DNA from: Candidatus Dormiibacterota bacterium
Lineage (GTDB): Bacteria; Chloroflexota; Dormibacteria; Aeolococcales; Aeolococcaceae
Direction: 5' to 3'
Assembly: GCA_003132525.1 (NCBI GenBank)
Contig: PKXZ01000032.1
Location: 1-44,683 of the forward strand
Length of the DNA stretch: 44,683 bases
Shown: positions 35,374 through 44,021 of the stretch, piece after piece
Layout: the number at the start of each line of letters is the position of its first letter
Position numbering within the stretch: the stretch's first letter is position 1
Notes under the pieces: model-generated
What the model saw: only the letters and a program-made list of their open reading frames with translations
What the model was told of the DNA's origin: nothing
Database searches by the model: none
Translations under genes and position numbers: made by a program

Positions 35374-36773
35374 GCGTCATGCCTCCGCCGCTCGCCCCGG
35401 CGGTGCCCCAAGAGTCCGGAAAAATGGAGGTGGGCGAGCACTGGCGACGCCTGCATCCGCTCTCGCCGATCGTTCGCTTCGGTAGGGTCCTGATCGGTGT
35501 GATCGTCGTGGCGGTGCCGTCCATCGCGGAACAGCCCGCACTGCACCACGACAATGGCCTGCCGGTGTCGGTGATCATCTACATCGGTCTGCTCGTCCTC
35601 GGCGGCGTCGGCGGATTCATCTCCTGGCTCGTGACCCGCTGGCGGATCGCCGACGGCAATCTCCAGATCGAGACGGGGTTCATCCGCCGGCAGTCGCTGC
35701 GCATCCCGCTGGCGCGCATCCAGGCAGTCGACGTGATCTCGCCACTCTCGGGCCGCTTTCTCGGTCTCGCCGAGGTGCGCGTCGTGTCGGCCGGGCGCGG
35801 TGCTGAGCACGGGCGCCTGGCGTACCTGACCGCGGCCCAGGCACCCGTGGTTCGAGCCCGCCTGCTCGCGCTCGCCCATGGCCTGGAGGTCGGAACGCCT
35901 GAGCCGGCCGCGCTGCCGCTGCTCCACGTACAGAACGGCCTGCTGCTCCCGGCGCTGCTGATGCGCTCGCAAGTGCTCGCCCCTGTGCTCATCGCCGTCG
36001 CGGCGGTCGCCGCCATCGCCGCGGCACCGCTTGTCGGTGCGGGTGCGCTCGGGAGCGCCGTGACCGTCTTTGTGATCAGCGCACTCGGCGTGGCGCGCGC
36101 CTTCAACGAGGACTTCGACTTCTCCATCAGCGAGGCGGGCGACGGGGTGCGGCTCGATCGCGGGCTGCTCCAGCGCCGCCACGAGACGATCCCGTACGGC
36201 CGCATCCAGGCGGTCCGGGTCGTCGAGCCCTTCTTCTGGCGGCCCTTCGGCTGGGCGCGCCTCGAGGTCGATGTGGCCCGTCAAAGCGTGTCCCGTGAGG
36301 CGGATCGCGATGCCCAGCAGGTCGCGAGGACCCTCATCCCGGTGGCGTCACGCGAGCAGGCGCTCTGGCTGCTCGCCCGGGTCATGCCCGATGCGCACCC
36401 GAATCCACCGCCCGAGGCGGGGCCGCCGTCGCGAGCGCGTCTCAAGGCTCCGCTGTCCTTCCACTTTCTGGCGGCGTGGTTCGGGCAGCGCTACGTCTAC
36501 GCGCGGACCGGCCGGGTGCAGAAGTCGACGATCATCGTTCCCCTGGTGAAGGTGCAGAGCGTGCGCCTCAAATCCGGACCGCTGCAGCGCGCCTTCCGCG
36601 TGGCCACCGTCGACGTCGATACCGCCGGGCGGCGGTGGCAGGCGTCAGCGCGCTGTCGCGACGAGGCGGAGGCGCTCGAGATGGTGCGCCACATCAGCGA
36701 GCGCGCCCGGCTCTCCCGGAGAGTGCCACCGCCGCTCCCGGCAAGTGCCGCAGCACTTCCGGCTGCCGGTTAG
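35370..36773 (+). CDS. Bacterial PH-domain membrane protein, YdbT-like
   Basis: The product is 467 residues. It contains repeats of the bPH2 module: WRIADGNLQIETGFIRRQSL (about residue 90-110), GVRLDRGLLQRRHETIPYGR (about 260-280) and YVYARTGRVQKSTIIVPLVK (about 375-395). Each is followed by a sequence of the type RIQAVDV or RIQAVRV. Hydrophobic segments lie ahead of the first and second modules. This is the usual YdbT architecture next to YdbS. The ATG at 35370 overlaps the previous stop by 4 nt. It probably forms a membrane complex with the YdbS-like protein. Confidence 0.88.
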   Translation: MSVMPPPLAPAVPQESGKMEVGEHWRRLHPLSPIVRFGRVLIGVIVVAVPSIAEQPALHHDNGLPVSVIIYIGLLVLGGVGGFISWLVTRWRIADGNLQIETGFIRRQSLRIPLARIQAVDVISPLSGRFLGLAEVRVVSAGRGAEHGRLAYLTAAQAPVVRARLLALAHGLEVGTPEPAALPLLHVQNGLLLPALLMRSQVLAPVLIAVAAVAAIAAAPLVGAGALGSAVTVFVISALGVARAFNEDFDFSISEAGDGVRLDRGLLQRRHETIPYGRIQAVRVVEPFFWRPFGWARLEVDVARQSVSREADRDAQQVARTLIPVASREQALWLLARVMPDAHPNPPPEAGPPSRARLKAPLSFHFLAAWFGQRYVYARTGRVQKSTIIVPLVKVQSVRLKSGPLQRAFRVATVDVDTAGRRWQASARCRDEAEALEMVRHISERARLSRRVPPPLPASAAALPAAG

Positions 36774-36803
36774 GGCCGCGTCCGTGGCAATATCGCAGTA
36801 CTG

Positions 36804-37001
36804 ATGGCGGTGACAGCCCCGTGCGACTGCGACGGAGAGGAGACACCGATCTTCCGTCTCGCCGCGGTCATCCTCGACGGAAGGATGGCGCGCGTCTGCC
36901 CGCACTGCGCGGCGAAGTACAAGGATCGGATCGAGATGCCGTACTCGCCGCGTGCGGACCAGGGAGCGATCCAGCCGAGCACGTCGAGGGAGGTCTGGTA
37001 G
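36804..37001 (+). CDS. Small Cys-rich protein, probable zinc-binding
   Basis: The product is 65 residues. Two Cys pairs, CDC at residues 7-9 and CPHC at 32-35, look like a zinc ribbon or zinc-knuckle site; the second pair is in RMARVCPHCAAKYKDRIEMP. No signal peptide or membrane segment. No clear ribosome site precedes the ATG. It lies 30 nt after the YdbT-like gene and 4 nt before pyrF on the same strand. It may be a small regulator or metal-binding partner; no family is recognised. Confidence 0.65.
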   Translation: MAVTAPCDCDGEETPIFRLAAVILDGRMARVCPHCAAKYKDRIEMPYSPRADQGAIQPSTSREVW

Positions 37002-37005
37002 CACC

Positions 37006-37794
37006 GTGACATTCGTCGCACGCCTGGACGCGTGCGTCGAAGCTTCCGGTTCGCTGCTCTGCTGCGGCCTCGACCCCGACGGATTCGACAGCGCCGCGGA
37101 CGCCGAGCGTCGTTGTCTCGAAATCATTGACGAGACGATCGATCACGTCTGCGCTTTCAAGCCGAACCTGGCGTTCTTCGAGCAGATGGGATCCGCCGGG
37201 TACGCGATCCTCGAGCGTCTGCGCAGCCGCATTCCCGCCGATCGCATCCTCATTCTCGACGCCAAGCGTGGCGACATGGGCAACACCGCGGAGGCATACG
37301 CGCGGGCGCTCTTCGACGTGCTCGGCGCCGACTGCGTGACGGTCAATCCGCTGCTGGGCGGCGACTCGGTGGTGCCCTTCCTCAAGCGCAAGGACCGCGG
37401 CGCGCTGCTCGTCGCGCGGAGCAGCAATCCCGGCGCCGCCGATCTGCTTGACGCTCGCCTTGAGTCGGGCATCCCGGTAAGCGCCCGCATCGTCGAGCTC
37501 GGACTCGGCTGGGATCCGGGTGGAACGGTCGGCTTTGTTGTGGGCGCGACCCGGCCTGACGCCGTGGCCGCCATCCGCGCGGCCGCTCCGCACGTCCCGC
37601 TCCTGCTCCCGGGGGTGGGAGCCCAGGGCGGCGCGCTCGAGGATTCGGTCGGCGCGGGCCTCGATGCCAGGGGACGCGGCATCATCGTCTCGGTGAGCCG
37701 GGGGATCGCCGGGGCGCCCGAGGGTGCAGCCGCCGCGGCGACGACGTTCCACCAGCGTATCGAGGCGGTCCGCGCGGCGGTTGCACACGTGTGA
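37006..37794 (+). CDS. pyrF: Orotidine 5'-phosphate decarboxylase
   Basis: The product is 262 residues from a GTG start; GGGAGG lies about 12 nt upstream. The catalytic array is in LILDAKRGDMGNTAEAYARA (DxKxxD). The start FVARLDACVEASGSLLCCGL and the phosphate-binding LLPGVGAQGG mark the longer subfamily 2 (mycobacterial/myxobacterial/Chloroflexi type), not the roughly 230-residue type 1. It decarboxylates OMP to UMP in pyrimidine synthesis. Its TGA shares GTGA with the next gene. No other pyr gene is in the window. Confidence 0.95.
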   Translation: MTFVARLDACVEASGSLLCCGLDPDGFDSAADAERRCLEIIDETIDHVCAFKPNLAFFEQMGSAGYAILERLRSRIPADRILILDAKRGDMGNTAEAYARALFDVLGADCVTVNPLLGGDSVVPFLKRKDRGALLVARSSNPGAADLLDARLESGIPVSARIVELGLGWDPGGTVGFVVGATRPDAVAAIRAAAPHVPLLLPGVGAQGGALEDSVGAGLDARGRGIIVSVSRGIAGAPEGAAAAATTFHQRIEAVRAAVAHV

Positions 37795-38726
37795 CCGTCC
37801 CGCTGGTGTTGATCCGCAACGATGACCAGTCCGCGCACGCAAGCCCGGGGCATCCGGAGCGGCCGGATCGGGTCTTTGCGATCCTCGAGGGCATCGCGGC
37901 GGATGACGAGCTCGCCGCGCTGCCGTGGCTCGACACTCCGGCGGGACGTCGAGACCTCCCGCTCCTGGTCCATTCGGAGGACGAGGTCCGCAAGGTCGAG
38001 GGGCTGGCGGTCAGGGGCGGCGGATGGTTCGACCCCGACACGTACTGCACCGAGGACTCGTACGTCGTTGCCCTGAACGCGGCGGCATGTGCGGCCCGCG
38101 CTGCTGACGCGCTGGTGCAGGGAGAGGCGCGGTCCGCGTTCGCGCTCGTCCGTCCGCCCGGACACCACGCGACCCCGTACGTGCCGATGGGCTTCTGCCT
38201 CTTCAACAATGCCGCGATCGCGGTTCGCACCGCCCAGCACGCCGGCGCTGAGCGCGTGGCCATCGTCGATATCGATGTGCATCACGGCAACGGAACCCAG
38301 GACATCTTCTATGCCGATCCGACGGTCCTGTACACGTCGCTCCACCAGTTTCCCTGGTACCCGGGCACCGGACACGCCTCCGATCGCGGGGATCCCGGTG
38401 CATCCGGCACCACCGTGAATGTGCCGGTGCCACCGGGGACCGACGGCGCGCGCTGGCTCGAGCTGTTCGACGAGGTGGTGCTGCCTGAGATGACCGCGTT
38501 CCATCCGGACCTGGTGGTGGTCAGCGCCGGGTTCGACGCCCATCGCGACGACCCGCTCGCCGAGCTACGTCTGGACGACGAGACCTACTCGGCGGTCGCC
38601 GACCGCGTGCGCACCTTCGCTGAGACACATTGCGAAGGACGATCCTTATGGCTTCTCGAGGGCGGCTACGACCTTCGAGCAATCGCCGCTTCGGTGGCGG
38701 GATGCCTGCACGTGCTCGCCGCCTGA
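37791..38726 (+). CDS. Histone-deacetylase-family amidohydrolase
   Basis: The product is 311 residues. The class II HDAC/acetoin-utilisation-like fold is shown by SPGHPERPDRVFAIL at the start (here ASPGHPERP), PGHHATPYVPMGFCLFNNAA with its paired His, IVDIDVHHGNGTQDIFY with the zinc ligands, VVSAGFDAHRDDPL with the next Asp, and LEGGYDL with its Tyr. Bacterial members deacetylate acetyl-lysine proteins, polyamines or small amides. The start is GTG, overlapping the pyrF stop by 4 nt; the 3' end overlaps the lipoprotein start by 25 nt. Confidence 0.94.
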   Translation: MTVPLVLIRNDDQSAHASPGHPERPDRVFAILEGIAADDELAALPWLDTPAGRRDLPLLVHSEDEVRKVEGLAVRGGGWFDPDTYCTEDSYVVALNAAACAARAADALVQGEARSAFALVRPPGHHATPYVPMGFCLFNNAAIAVRTAQHAGAERVAIVDIDVHHGNGTQDIFYADPTVLYTSLHQFPWYPGTGHASDRGDPGASGTTVNVPVPPGTDGARWLELFDEVVLPEMTAFHPDLVVVSAGFDAHRDDPLAELRLDDETYSAVADRVRTFAETHCEGRSLWLLEGGYDLRAIAASVAGCLHVLAA

Positions 38727-39565
38727 CCCAAGCCGGCGTTCCGGCGACGGCCGTCGCAGCGCTCGCGACGGGTGCCATCGCACTGCTTGCTGCCTGCGGC
38801 GGAGCGCCCTCGAGCGCGTCGCACACTCCCAAACCCACGCCGACCGTGGCGGTGATCGCCACACCGAGCCCGACCCCACAACTCGTCGGCACCACCCGGA
38901 CCGTGCTCAGCCCGCTTGGGCTGCGGATCCACTCGGCCCCGGCGCTTGTGTCCGGCAACGTGGTCGGCGGCTTCTCGCAGGGCAGGTCGTTCACCGTCAT
39001 CGCGTACGAGAGCGGCGGCGGAGGCTGGTTCCACGTCCAGGGCGCCACGCTCGCCGGGTGGGTGGTCGCTGATCCGACCCTGACCGCGGCGGGCACCTTC
39101 AACACCTACTCCGAGGCTGACGGCGTCACTGCGCTCTATCCACAAACCTGGGGCTTCCAGCAGGAATCGTTCGGAACCCTGTTCGTCCCGCAGCAGGGGA
39201 CGACGGACAGCGCGGTGCTCGAAGTTGCCAGCAGCCTCAAGGCGTTTGGGGCTGCGGGGTTGCCCGGCTACCTGGCGTCAAGCGTGACGCCGATCGTCGT
39301 CTGCGGCTACACCGGCACGATCGGCTACTACACGAAGGAGCCGTCGTACACAGGGCCGACGGCGGCACCCCTGCCGGTCCCACGGCAGCCGCTGTATGCG
39401 GAGGTGCGCCTCACATTTGATTTGACGCACGCCATGCTGATCGGCTTCAACTACCAGAACACCGGCCAGCTCGACGTGTTCTCGGCGCTGTACAACTCGG
39501 TGGCGTTTCCCTACCCGCTCTGCGAGGCGCCGGCGACCGCGGCGAGCCCGACGCCCAAGGCCTAG
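38702..39565 (+). CDS. Lipoprotein with bacterial SH3-like domain
   Basis: The product is about 287 residues from the ATG at 38702, which has a GGTGG ahead of it. An ATG at 38648 is possible. The signal is basic (PARARRL) with a hydrophobic core and lipobox LLAAC. A Thr/Pro-rich linker follows, then an SH3b-like unit (LGLRIHSAPALVSGNVVGG, with GGWFHVQGATLAGWVV), and then a globular domain from about residue 145 to the end. The last residues, ASPTPKA, are shared with the TPR lipoprotein at 452-1018. SH3b domains in lipoproteins commonly bind cell-wall peptides. The gene begins within the last 25 nt of the HDAC-type gene. Confidence 0.8.
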   Translation: MPARARRLTQAGVPATAVAALATGAIALLAACGGAPSSASHTPKPTPTVAVIATPSPTPQLVGTTRTVLSPLGLRIHSAPALVSGNVVGGFSQGRSFTVIAYESGGGGWFHVQGATLAGWVVADPTLTAAGTFNTYSEADGVTALYPQTWGFQQESFGTLFVPQQGTTDSAVLEVASSLKAFGAAGLPGYLASSVTPIVVCGYTGTIGYYTKEPSYTGPTAAPLPVPRQPLYAEVRLTFDLTHAMLIGFNYQNTGQLDVFSALYNSVAFPYPLCEAPATAASPTPKA

Positions 39566-40536
39566 AGAACGGTTGTCCCGGTGCTCTGATTGACGCCGGG
39601 AACGGTGTTGCTGTTGACGATCGCGGTGTTGGCGATTGACATGCCCGCGGCGGCGACCAGCAGGATTCCGACGTAAGCCGCGCCGAGACCGATGCGGCGT
39701 GAGGCCGCTGCCTGGGATGGATCCGGCGTCTGACCGCTTCTCCGGAAACGGCCGATGGTGTGGAAGATGCCGAGGATGAGAAAGATCAGCCCGATCGGGT
39801 TGCCGAAGAAGAGCACGACGGCGGCAACCACCAGCAGGCCGACAACGTTCATCCACTTGGGGATGGCGTCGGCGACCTTGGCGCCGTCGAGAAAGCCAAC
39901 TGGGATCAGGTTGATGAGATTCAGGAAGCAGCCGAAGTACGCGAGCGCGAGCAGCAGGTAGCGAACGTTGCCGGGATCTGCCGCCCCGGCGAGCACGAAG
40001 CAGAGCAGTGCGGCGACGGTGCCGAGTGCCGGGCCGGCGAGCGCGATGACGCCCGACTTCCCGGCGTTTGCGGGCACTCCGCGCAGGCTGGTGACGGCGC
40101 CGAGCGGGCCGATGAAGATCGGCAGCCGGGCGGGGAGACCCATCCATCGCGCAACGATGAAATGCCCAAGCTCGTGGACCAGGATGAGGACGACGATGCC
40201 GATTGCGAATGCCGGCCCGAAGAAGAGCGTGTAGAACCAGATCGCGATGATCATGGTGATCAGGGTCGGACCGAAAGTGCCGAACTTGACCAAAAAGAGC
40301 CCGTATTTCAGGAAGGCGAGCAGGCCTGCCAGGATGCCGCCCGCGGCACCTTCGCGGCGCCGTCGCTGCTGCCGCGGCGCGGTGGGGCTGTGCTGCTCGG
40401 GCGGCGCCGGACGGGTCGGCGGCGGTGGCGGCAGCCAGGGAGCGCTGTCGCCGGTGGTGGTGACCGAGCTGTCCGGAAGCCATTGATAGATCGGGGGCTG
40501 GTCGTCCCCGGCGGGGGGAAGCTGGCTCATCTCCAT
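39562..40536 (-). CDS. Site-2-protease-family (M50) intramembrane metalloprotease
   Basis: The product is 324 residues. A long polar, Pro/Gln/Arg-rich N-terminus (about 1-65) is followed by about six transmembrane segments. The zinc motif is in LVHELGHFIVARWM (HExxH), and the second conserved motif is LINLIPVGFLDGAKVADA, in place of the usual NxxPxxxxDG. The ATG at 40536 and one 6 nt downstream are both possible; neither has a clear ribosome site. M50 enzymes cut transmembrane segments, often of anti-sigma factors. No sigma/anti-sigma pair is nearby. It diverges from proC across 62 nt. Confidence 0.88.
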   Translation of the reverse strand: MEMSQLPPAGDDQPPIYQWLPDSSVTTTGDSAPWLPPPPPTRPAPPEQHSPTAPRQQRRRREGAAGGILAGLLAFLKYGLFLVKFGTFGPTLITMIIAIWFYTLFFGPAFAIGIVVLILVHELGHFIVARWMGLPARLPIFIGPLGAVTSLRGVPANAGKSGVIALAGPALGTVAALLCFVLAGAADPGNVRYLLLALAYFGCFLNLINLIPVGFLDGAKVADAIPKWMNVVGLLVVAAVVLFFGNPIGLIFLILGIFHTIGRFRRSGQTPDPSQAAASRRIGLGAAYVGILLVAAAGMSIANTAIVNSNTVPGVNQSTGTTVL

Positions 40537-40598
40537 CGATCATGGCACGGCCCGCTGAACCCGCCGGTGAAAAGGTTGGCGGTAAGGTTTGCGGTCAC

Positions 40599-41495
40599 AT
40601 GGTTGAGGACAGCCTGCGGGGGATCCATCTCGGCATCGTCGGCACCGGGGTGATGGCCGAGGCGATGCTGGCGGGCCTGCTCGAGCGCGAGCTCGTGCCG
40701 GCGCGTGACATCGTCTGCACGCATCCACGCGCTGCCCGCCGGGAGGAGCTCGTCGCGACCTATCACGTCAACGTGGCCGAGCGGAATGTCGAGGCCACCA
40801 AGGACACGGACGTCGTCCTGCTCGGGGTGAAACCTCAGATGCTCGGAGGCGTGATGGCAGAGCTACGAGGCTCGCTGCAGCCGTCGCAGCTGCTGATCAG
40901 CATCATCGCGGGCGCGAGCACGACGGCGCTCGGAGAGGGCCTCGACCATCCGGCCGTGGTGCGCTGCATGCCGAACACGCCGGCGCAGATCGGCCGTGGA
41001 GTCACCGTCTGGTACGGGACCGAGAGCGTGGACGAGACCGGCAAGGCTCGAACCAGGGCGATGCTGAGTGCACTGGGACGTGAGTTCGAGGTGCATGACG
41101 AGCGCCAGGTCGCGATGGCGACCGCCGTGAGCGGGACCGGACCGACGTACATCTTCCTGTTCATCGAAGCGCTGACCGACGCTGCGGTGCATCTCGGGTT
41201 TCCCCGCCACGTGGCCCGGGAGCTGGTCCTCGACACCATGCAGGGGAGTGCAGAGTTCGCGCTCCAGAGCGGCAAGCACGTCGCCCAGCTGCGCGACATG
41301 GTCACGTCGCCGGGAGGGACATCCGCCGAGGCGCTGTATGAGCTGGAGCGTGGCGGATTCCGAACGGTCATCAGCGATTCGGTGTGGGCGGCATTCCACC
41401 GCACCCTGCAGCTCGAGGCCCAGCTCGAGAAGCGCGCGATGGAGTTTCCGACCGTGCCGCCTCGCGCGAAGGGACGCGGCGCCGCCCGACGCTGA
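40599..41495 (+). CDS. proC: Pyrroline-5-carboxylate reductase
   Basis: The product is 298 residues from the ATG at 40599; AAGG lies upstream at somewhat long spacing. The NAD(P) motif is GIVGTGVMAEAMLAGLL. The ProC signatures CMPNTPAQIGRGVTVW, VSGTGPTYIFLFIEALTDAA and VTSPGGTSAEALYELERGGF are in order. It reduces pyrroline-5-carboxylate to proline. The tail after about residue 275 (LEKRAMEFPTVPPRAKGRGA) is a short basic extension. It is on the same strand as the ligase cluster, 52 nt ahead. Confidence 0.95.
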   Translation: MVEDSLRGIHLGIVGTGVMAEAMLAGLLERELVPARDIVCTHPRAARREELVATYHVNVAERNVEATKDTDVVLLGVKPQMLGGVMAELRGSLQPSQLLISIIAGASTTALGEGLDHPAVVRCMPNTPAQIGRGVTVWYGTESVDETGKARTRAMLSALGREFEVHDERQVAMATAVSGTGPTYIFLFIEALTDAAVHLGFPRHVARELVLDTMQGSAEFALQSGKHVAQLRDMVTSPGGTSAEALYELERGGFRTVISDSVWAAFHRTLQLEAQLEKRAMEFPTVPPRAKGRGAARR

Positions 41496-41547
41496 CACGG
41501 CCCGGGTCTGCACTTCGCTGGTGGGGGAACGCATACTCCCATCCACG

Positions 41548-42792
41548 ATGGCACGCACCCATCTGATCGGGATGTTGCTCGGGGTCGAGGAGGACTGGCC
41601 GGCGGCGTTCGAGGCGCTGCTCGGACGGGCCGATCTGGCTGTGCGTGAAGGCGGGGAGACCCATCGCTTCACCACCGAGCGGATGACCATCGAGCCCTTC
41701 GACCTGCGCATGAGGCCACGCCAGTCGCTCGTCATCGACCGCCTGGGCTGGTGGTACCCCATGCCCCGTGAGTGGTTGAAGAAGGTCGTGCTGATGGACC
41801 ACGTTCATCTGCTCAACAACCCGTTTACGTTCCAGGCCATGGAGAAGCACGCGGCATATTGCGCGATGATCCGCCTCGGTCTCAAGGTCCCGGAGACGTG
41901 GATGCTGCCCAACAAGACGCCACCGGACAACCCTCGTTTCCAAGGCACGGCGGAGCGATACCTGCGCTATTTCGACCTCGAGGCGGTGGCGCGCGCTGTT
42001 GGCATGCCCCTGTACATGAAGCCGTTCGACGGCGGTGCCTGGGTCGGCGTTTCACGCATCGAGAATGCGGAGACGCTCTATCGCGCCTACGACGAATCCG
42101 AGCAGCGACTCATGCATCTGCAGGCGTCGGTGGATGGATACGACGTATTCGCGCGCAGCCTCGGCATCGGCGCCGAGACGATCGTGCTCAACTTCCATCC
42201 CGAGAAGCCGATGCACGACCGGTATTCGGTCGACCACAACTTTCTGACGCCGCGCGCCGGTGATGAGGTGCTCTCCATTCTGCGCACCGTCAACGCGTTC
42301 TTCCGGTGGGAGCTCAACAGCTGCGAGACGTTGATTCGTGGCGACGACGTCTATCCAATCGATTACGCAAACGCGACCCCCGACCTCGCGCTCACGAGCC
42401 TCCACTATTACTTTCCGTGGGCGATTCGCAGCCTGCTGAAGTGGGTGGTGTTCTGCTGTGTCACCGGCCGCCTGCAGACGGTCGACCTCAACACCGAGGC
42501 GTACTACGCCATCGCCGACCGCGCGGACCTCAGCTACGAGGAGAAGCTCGCGGGCTACCGCAAGCTCGCCGACAAGCAGCTCGACATCGAGCGCTATCGC
42601 GACTTCTGCGCACAGCACCTCGCGCACATCGACGAGCTGTCAGTGGCGTGGGTGGAGAGCGCGGACTTCGACCGGATCATCGTCGAGACCGTCCGCAACA
42701 CGTTCCCGGCGCACGAGCACGAACAGTTCATCGCCCATTTTCGCGGGCTCATGGCGGCGTGGGCTCATGACCAGCGCGCAGCGGCAGCGTAG
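41548..42792 (+). CDS. ATP-grasp-like (RimK-type) protein
   Basis: The product is 414 residues. The start ATG at 41548 has no clear ribosome site; M at 41572 is possible. An N-terminal region (residues 1-100) is followed by an ATP-grasp-like core: CAMIRLGLKVPETWMLPNKT, LYMKPFDGGAWVGVSRIE (Lys and Gly-rich loop) and WELNSCETLIRGDDVYPIDY with ANATPD (metal-site-like). The C-terminal 100 residues are helical and family-specific. RimK-type enzymes join a carboxylate to an amine. It sits 12 nt before a GCS2-type ligase, strongly suggesting a common pathway. The substrates are unknown. Confidence 0.8.
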   Translation: MARTHLIGMLLGVEEDWPAAFEALLGRADLAVREGGETHRFTTERMTIEPFDLRMRPRQSLVIDRLGWWYPMPREWLKKVVLMDHVHLLNNPFTFQAMEKHAAYCAMIRLGLKVPETWMLPNKTPPDNPRFQGTAERYLRYFDLEAVARAVGMPLYMKPFDGGAWVGVSRIENAETLYRAYDESEQRLMHLQASVDGYDVFARSLGIGAETIVLNFHPEKPMHDRYSVDHNFLTPRAGDEVLSILRTVNAFFRWELNSCETLIRGDDVYPIDYANATPDLALTSLHYYFPWAIRSLLKWVVFCCVTGRLQTVDLNTEAYYAIADRADLSYEEKLAGYRKLADKQLDIERYRDFCAQHLAHIDELSVAWVESADFDRIIVETVRNTFPAHEHEQFIAHFRGLMAAWAHDQRAAAA

Positions 42793-42804
42793 AGTGGATC
42801 GCCC

Positions 42805-43998
42805 ATGACCCACATCGAGTTCGTCTCCAGTCCCAGGCCGACCGTGGGCGTGGAGATGGAGCTGGAGCTCATCAACCGCGACACGCGTGAGCTGGTGAGC
42901 GGGGCCCACGAGATCCTCGGCGAGATGAACGCCGGGCACGGTGAGGCGGGCCATCCCAAGGCCAAGAAGGAGCTGCTCCAGTCGACGGTTGAGATCATCA
43001 CGGGCATCTGCGAGACGGCGGCGGAGATAAAGGCGGACCTGGCCGCGACCATGGCCGAGCTTCGCGAGCGCACCGAGCCGCGCAACCTCGAGCTGATTTG
43101 CTCGGGAACACATCCCTTCAGCGACCCGGCCCTCCAGGAGATCAGCCCCGACCCGCGCTACCTGCGCCTCGTCAGTGACATGCAGTGGCCTGCGAGGCAG
43201 ATGCAGATCTTCGGCATTCACGTGCACGTCGGGGTTCGCAGTGGCGAGAAGGCGATCGCGATGGTCAACGCGCTCTCCGCGTACATCCCGCACTTCCTCG
43301 CGCTCTCGGCGTCAAGCCCGTACTGGATGGCCCACGACACGGGCATGGCTTCCTGGCGTTCGAAGGTCTTCGAGGGCCTGCCCACCGCGGGTCCTCCGTG
43401 GATCCTGAGCGGCTGGCCGCAGTTCGAGCAGCTGATGGACACGCTCATCTCGTCGCACACCATCAAGACGATTCGCGAGGTGTGGTGGGACATCCGTCCG
43501 CACCCCGGCTTCGGCACTGTCGAGATTCGTGTTTGCGACGGCATCCCCACACTGCGCGAGGTGGGAGTCGTCGCGGCGCTGAGCCAGTGCCTCGTGCACC
43601 AGTTCGATACCATGATCGACCGCGGCTACACGCTGCCGACGCCACGCGCGTGGTTGGTCCGGGAGAACAAGTGGCGTGCGGCCCGGCACGGCCTCGACGC
43701 ATCGATCATCGTCGACGAGGGCGGCACGACCGTGCCGCTCCGCCAGGCGCTTCGCGAGCTCGTCGAGGATCTCACGCCGATTGCGACGCGGCTCGATTGC
43801 ACGAATGAGTTGCGTGGCGCCCTCGACATCATGGAGCGAGGCTCGAGCTACATCCGCCAGCGCGAGGTCGTCGAGGCCGGCGGCTCGCTCGTCGATGTCG
43901 TCGACAGCCTGATCGCCGAGCTGCATGCGGACATGCCGGCCCCGCGCTCCGCGGTGCTGGAGAAGCTAGGCAAGCAGGCCGTCGGCGCCGCGGACTGA
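42805..43998 (+). CDS. GCS2-family carboxylate-amine ligase (YbdK-type)
   Basis: The product is 397 residues, the normal length of the family. Signatures of the glutamate-cysteine ligase 2 group are in order: PTVGVEMELELINRDTRELV, LQSTVEIITGICET (active-site Glu), FGIHVHVGVRSGEKA and VWWDIRPHPGFGTVEIRVCD. The enzyme activates a carboxylate as acyl phosphate and couples it to an amine. YbdK of E. coli makes gamma-glutamyl-cysteine weakly, and actinobacterial relatives include EgtA. Whether this one makes a thiol precursor or another gamma-amide is open. Its neighbours are ATP-grasp proteins on both sides. Confidence 0.92.
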   Translation: MTHIEFVSSPRPTVGVEMELELINRDTRELVSGAHEILGEMNAGHGEAGHPKAKKELLQSTVEIITGICETAAEIKADLAATMAELRERTEPRNLELICSGTHPFSDPALQEISPDPRYLRLVSDMQWPARQMQIFGIHVHVGVRSGEKAIAMVNALSAYIPHFLALSASSPYWMAHDTGMASWRSKVFEGLPTAGPPWILSGWPQFEQLMDTLISSHTIKTIREVWWDIRPHPGFGTVEIRVCDGIPTLREVGVVAALSQCLVHQFDTMIDRGYTLPTPRAWLVRENKWRAARHGLDASIIVDEGGTTVPLRQALRELVEDLTPIATRLDCTNELRGALDIMERGSSYIRQREVVEAGGSLVDVVDSLIAELHADMPAPRSAVLEKLGKQAVGAAD

Positions 43999-44021
43999 GC
44001 GTCGCGCGTTCGCGGAATGCG

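Noticed and set aside
34875-36284. Long minus-strand frame (469 codons) opposite the PH-domain genes
   Set aside because: Antisense to two clear YdbS/YdbT-like genes; no motif and no ribosome site.
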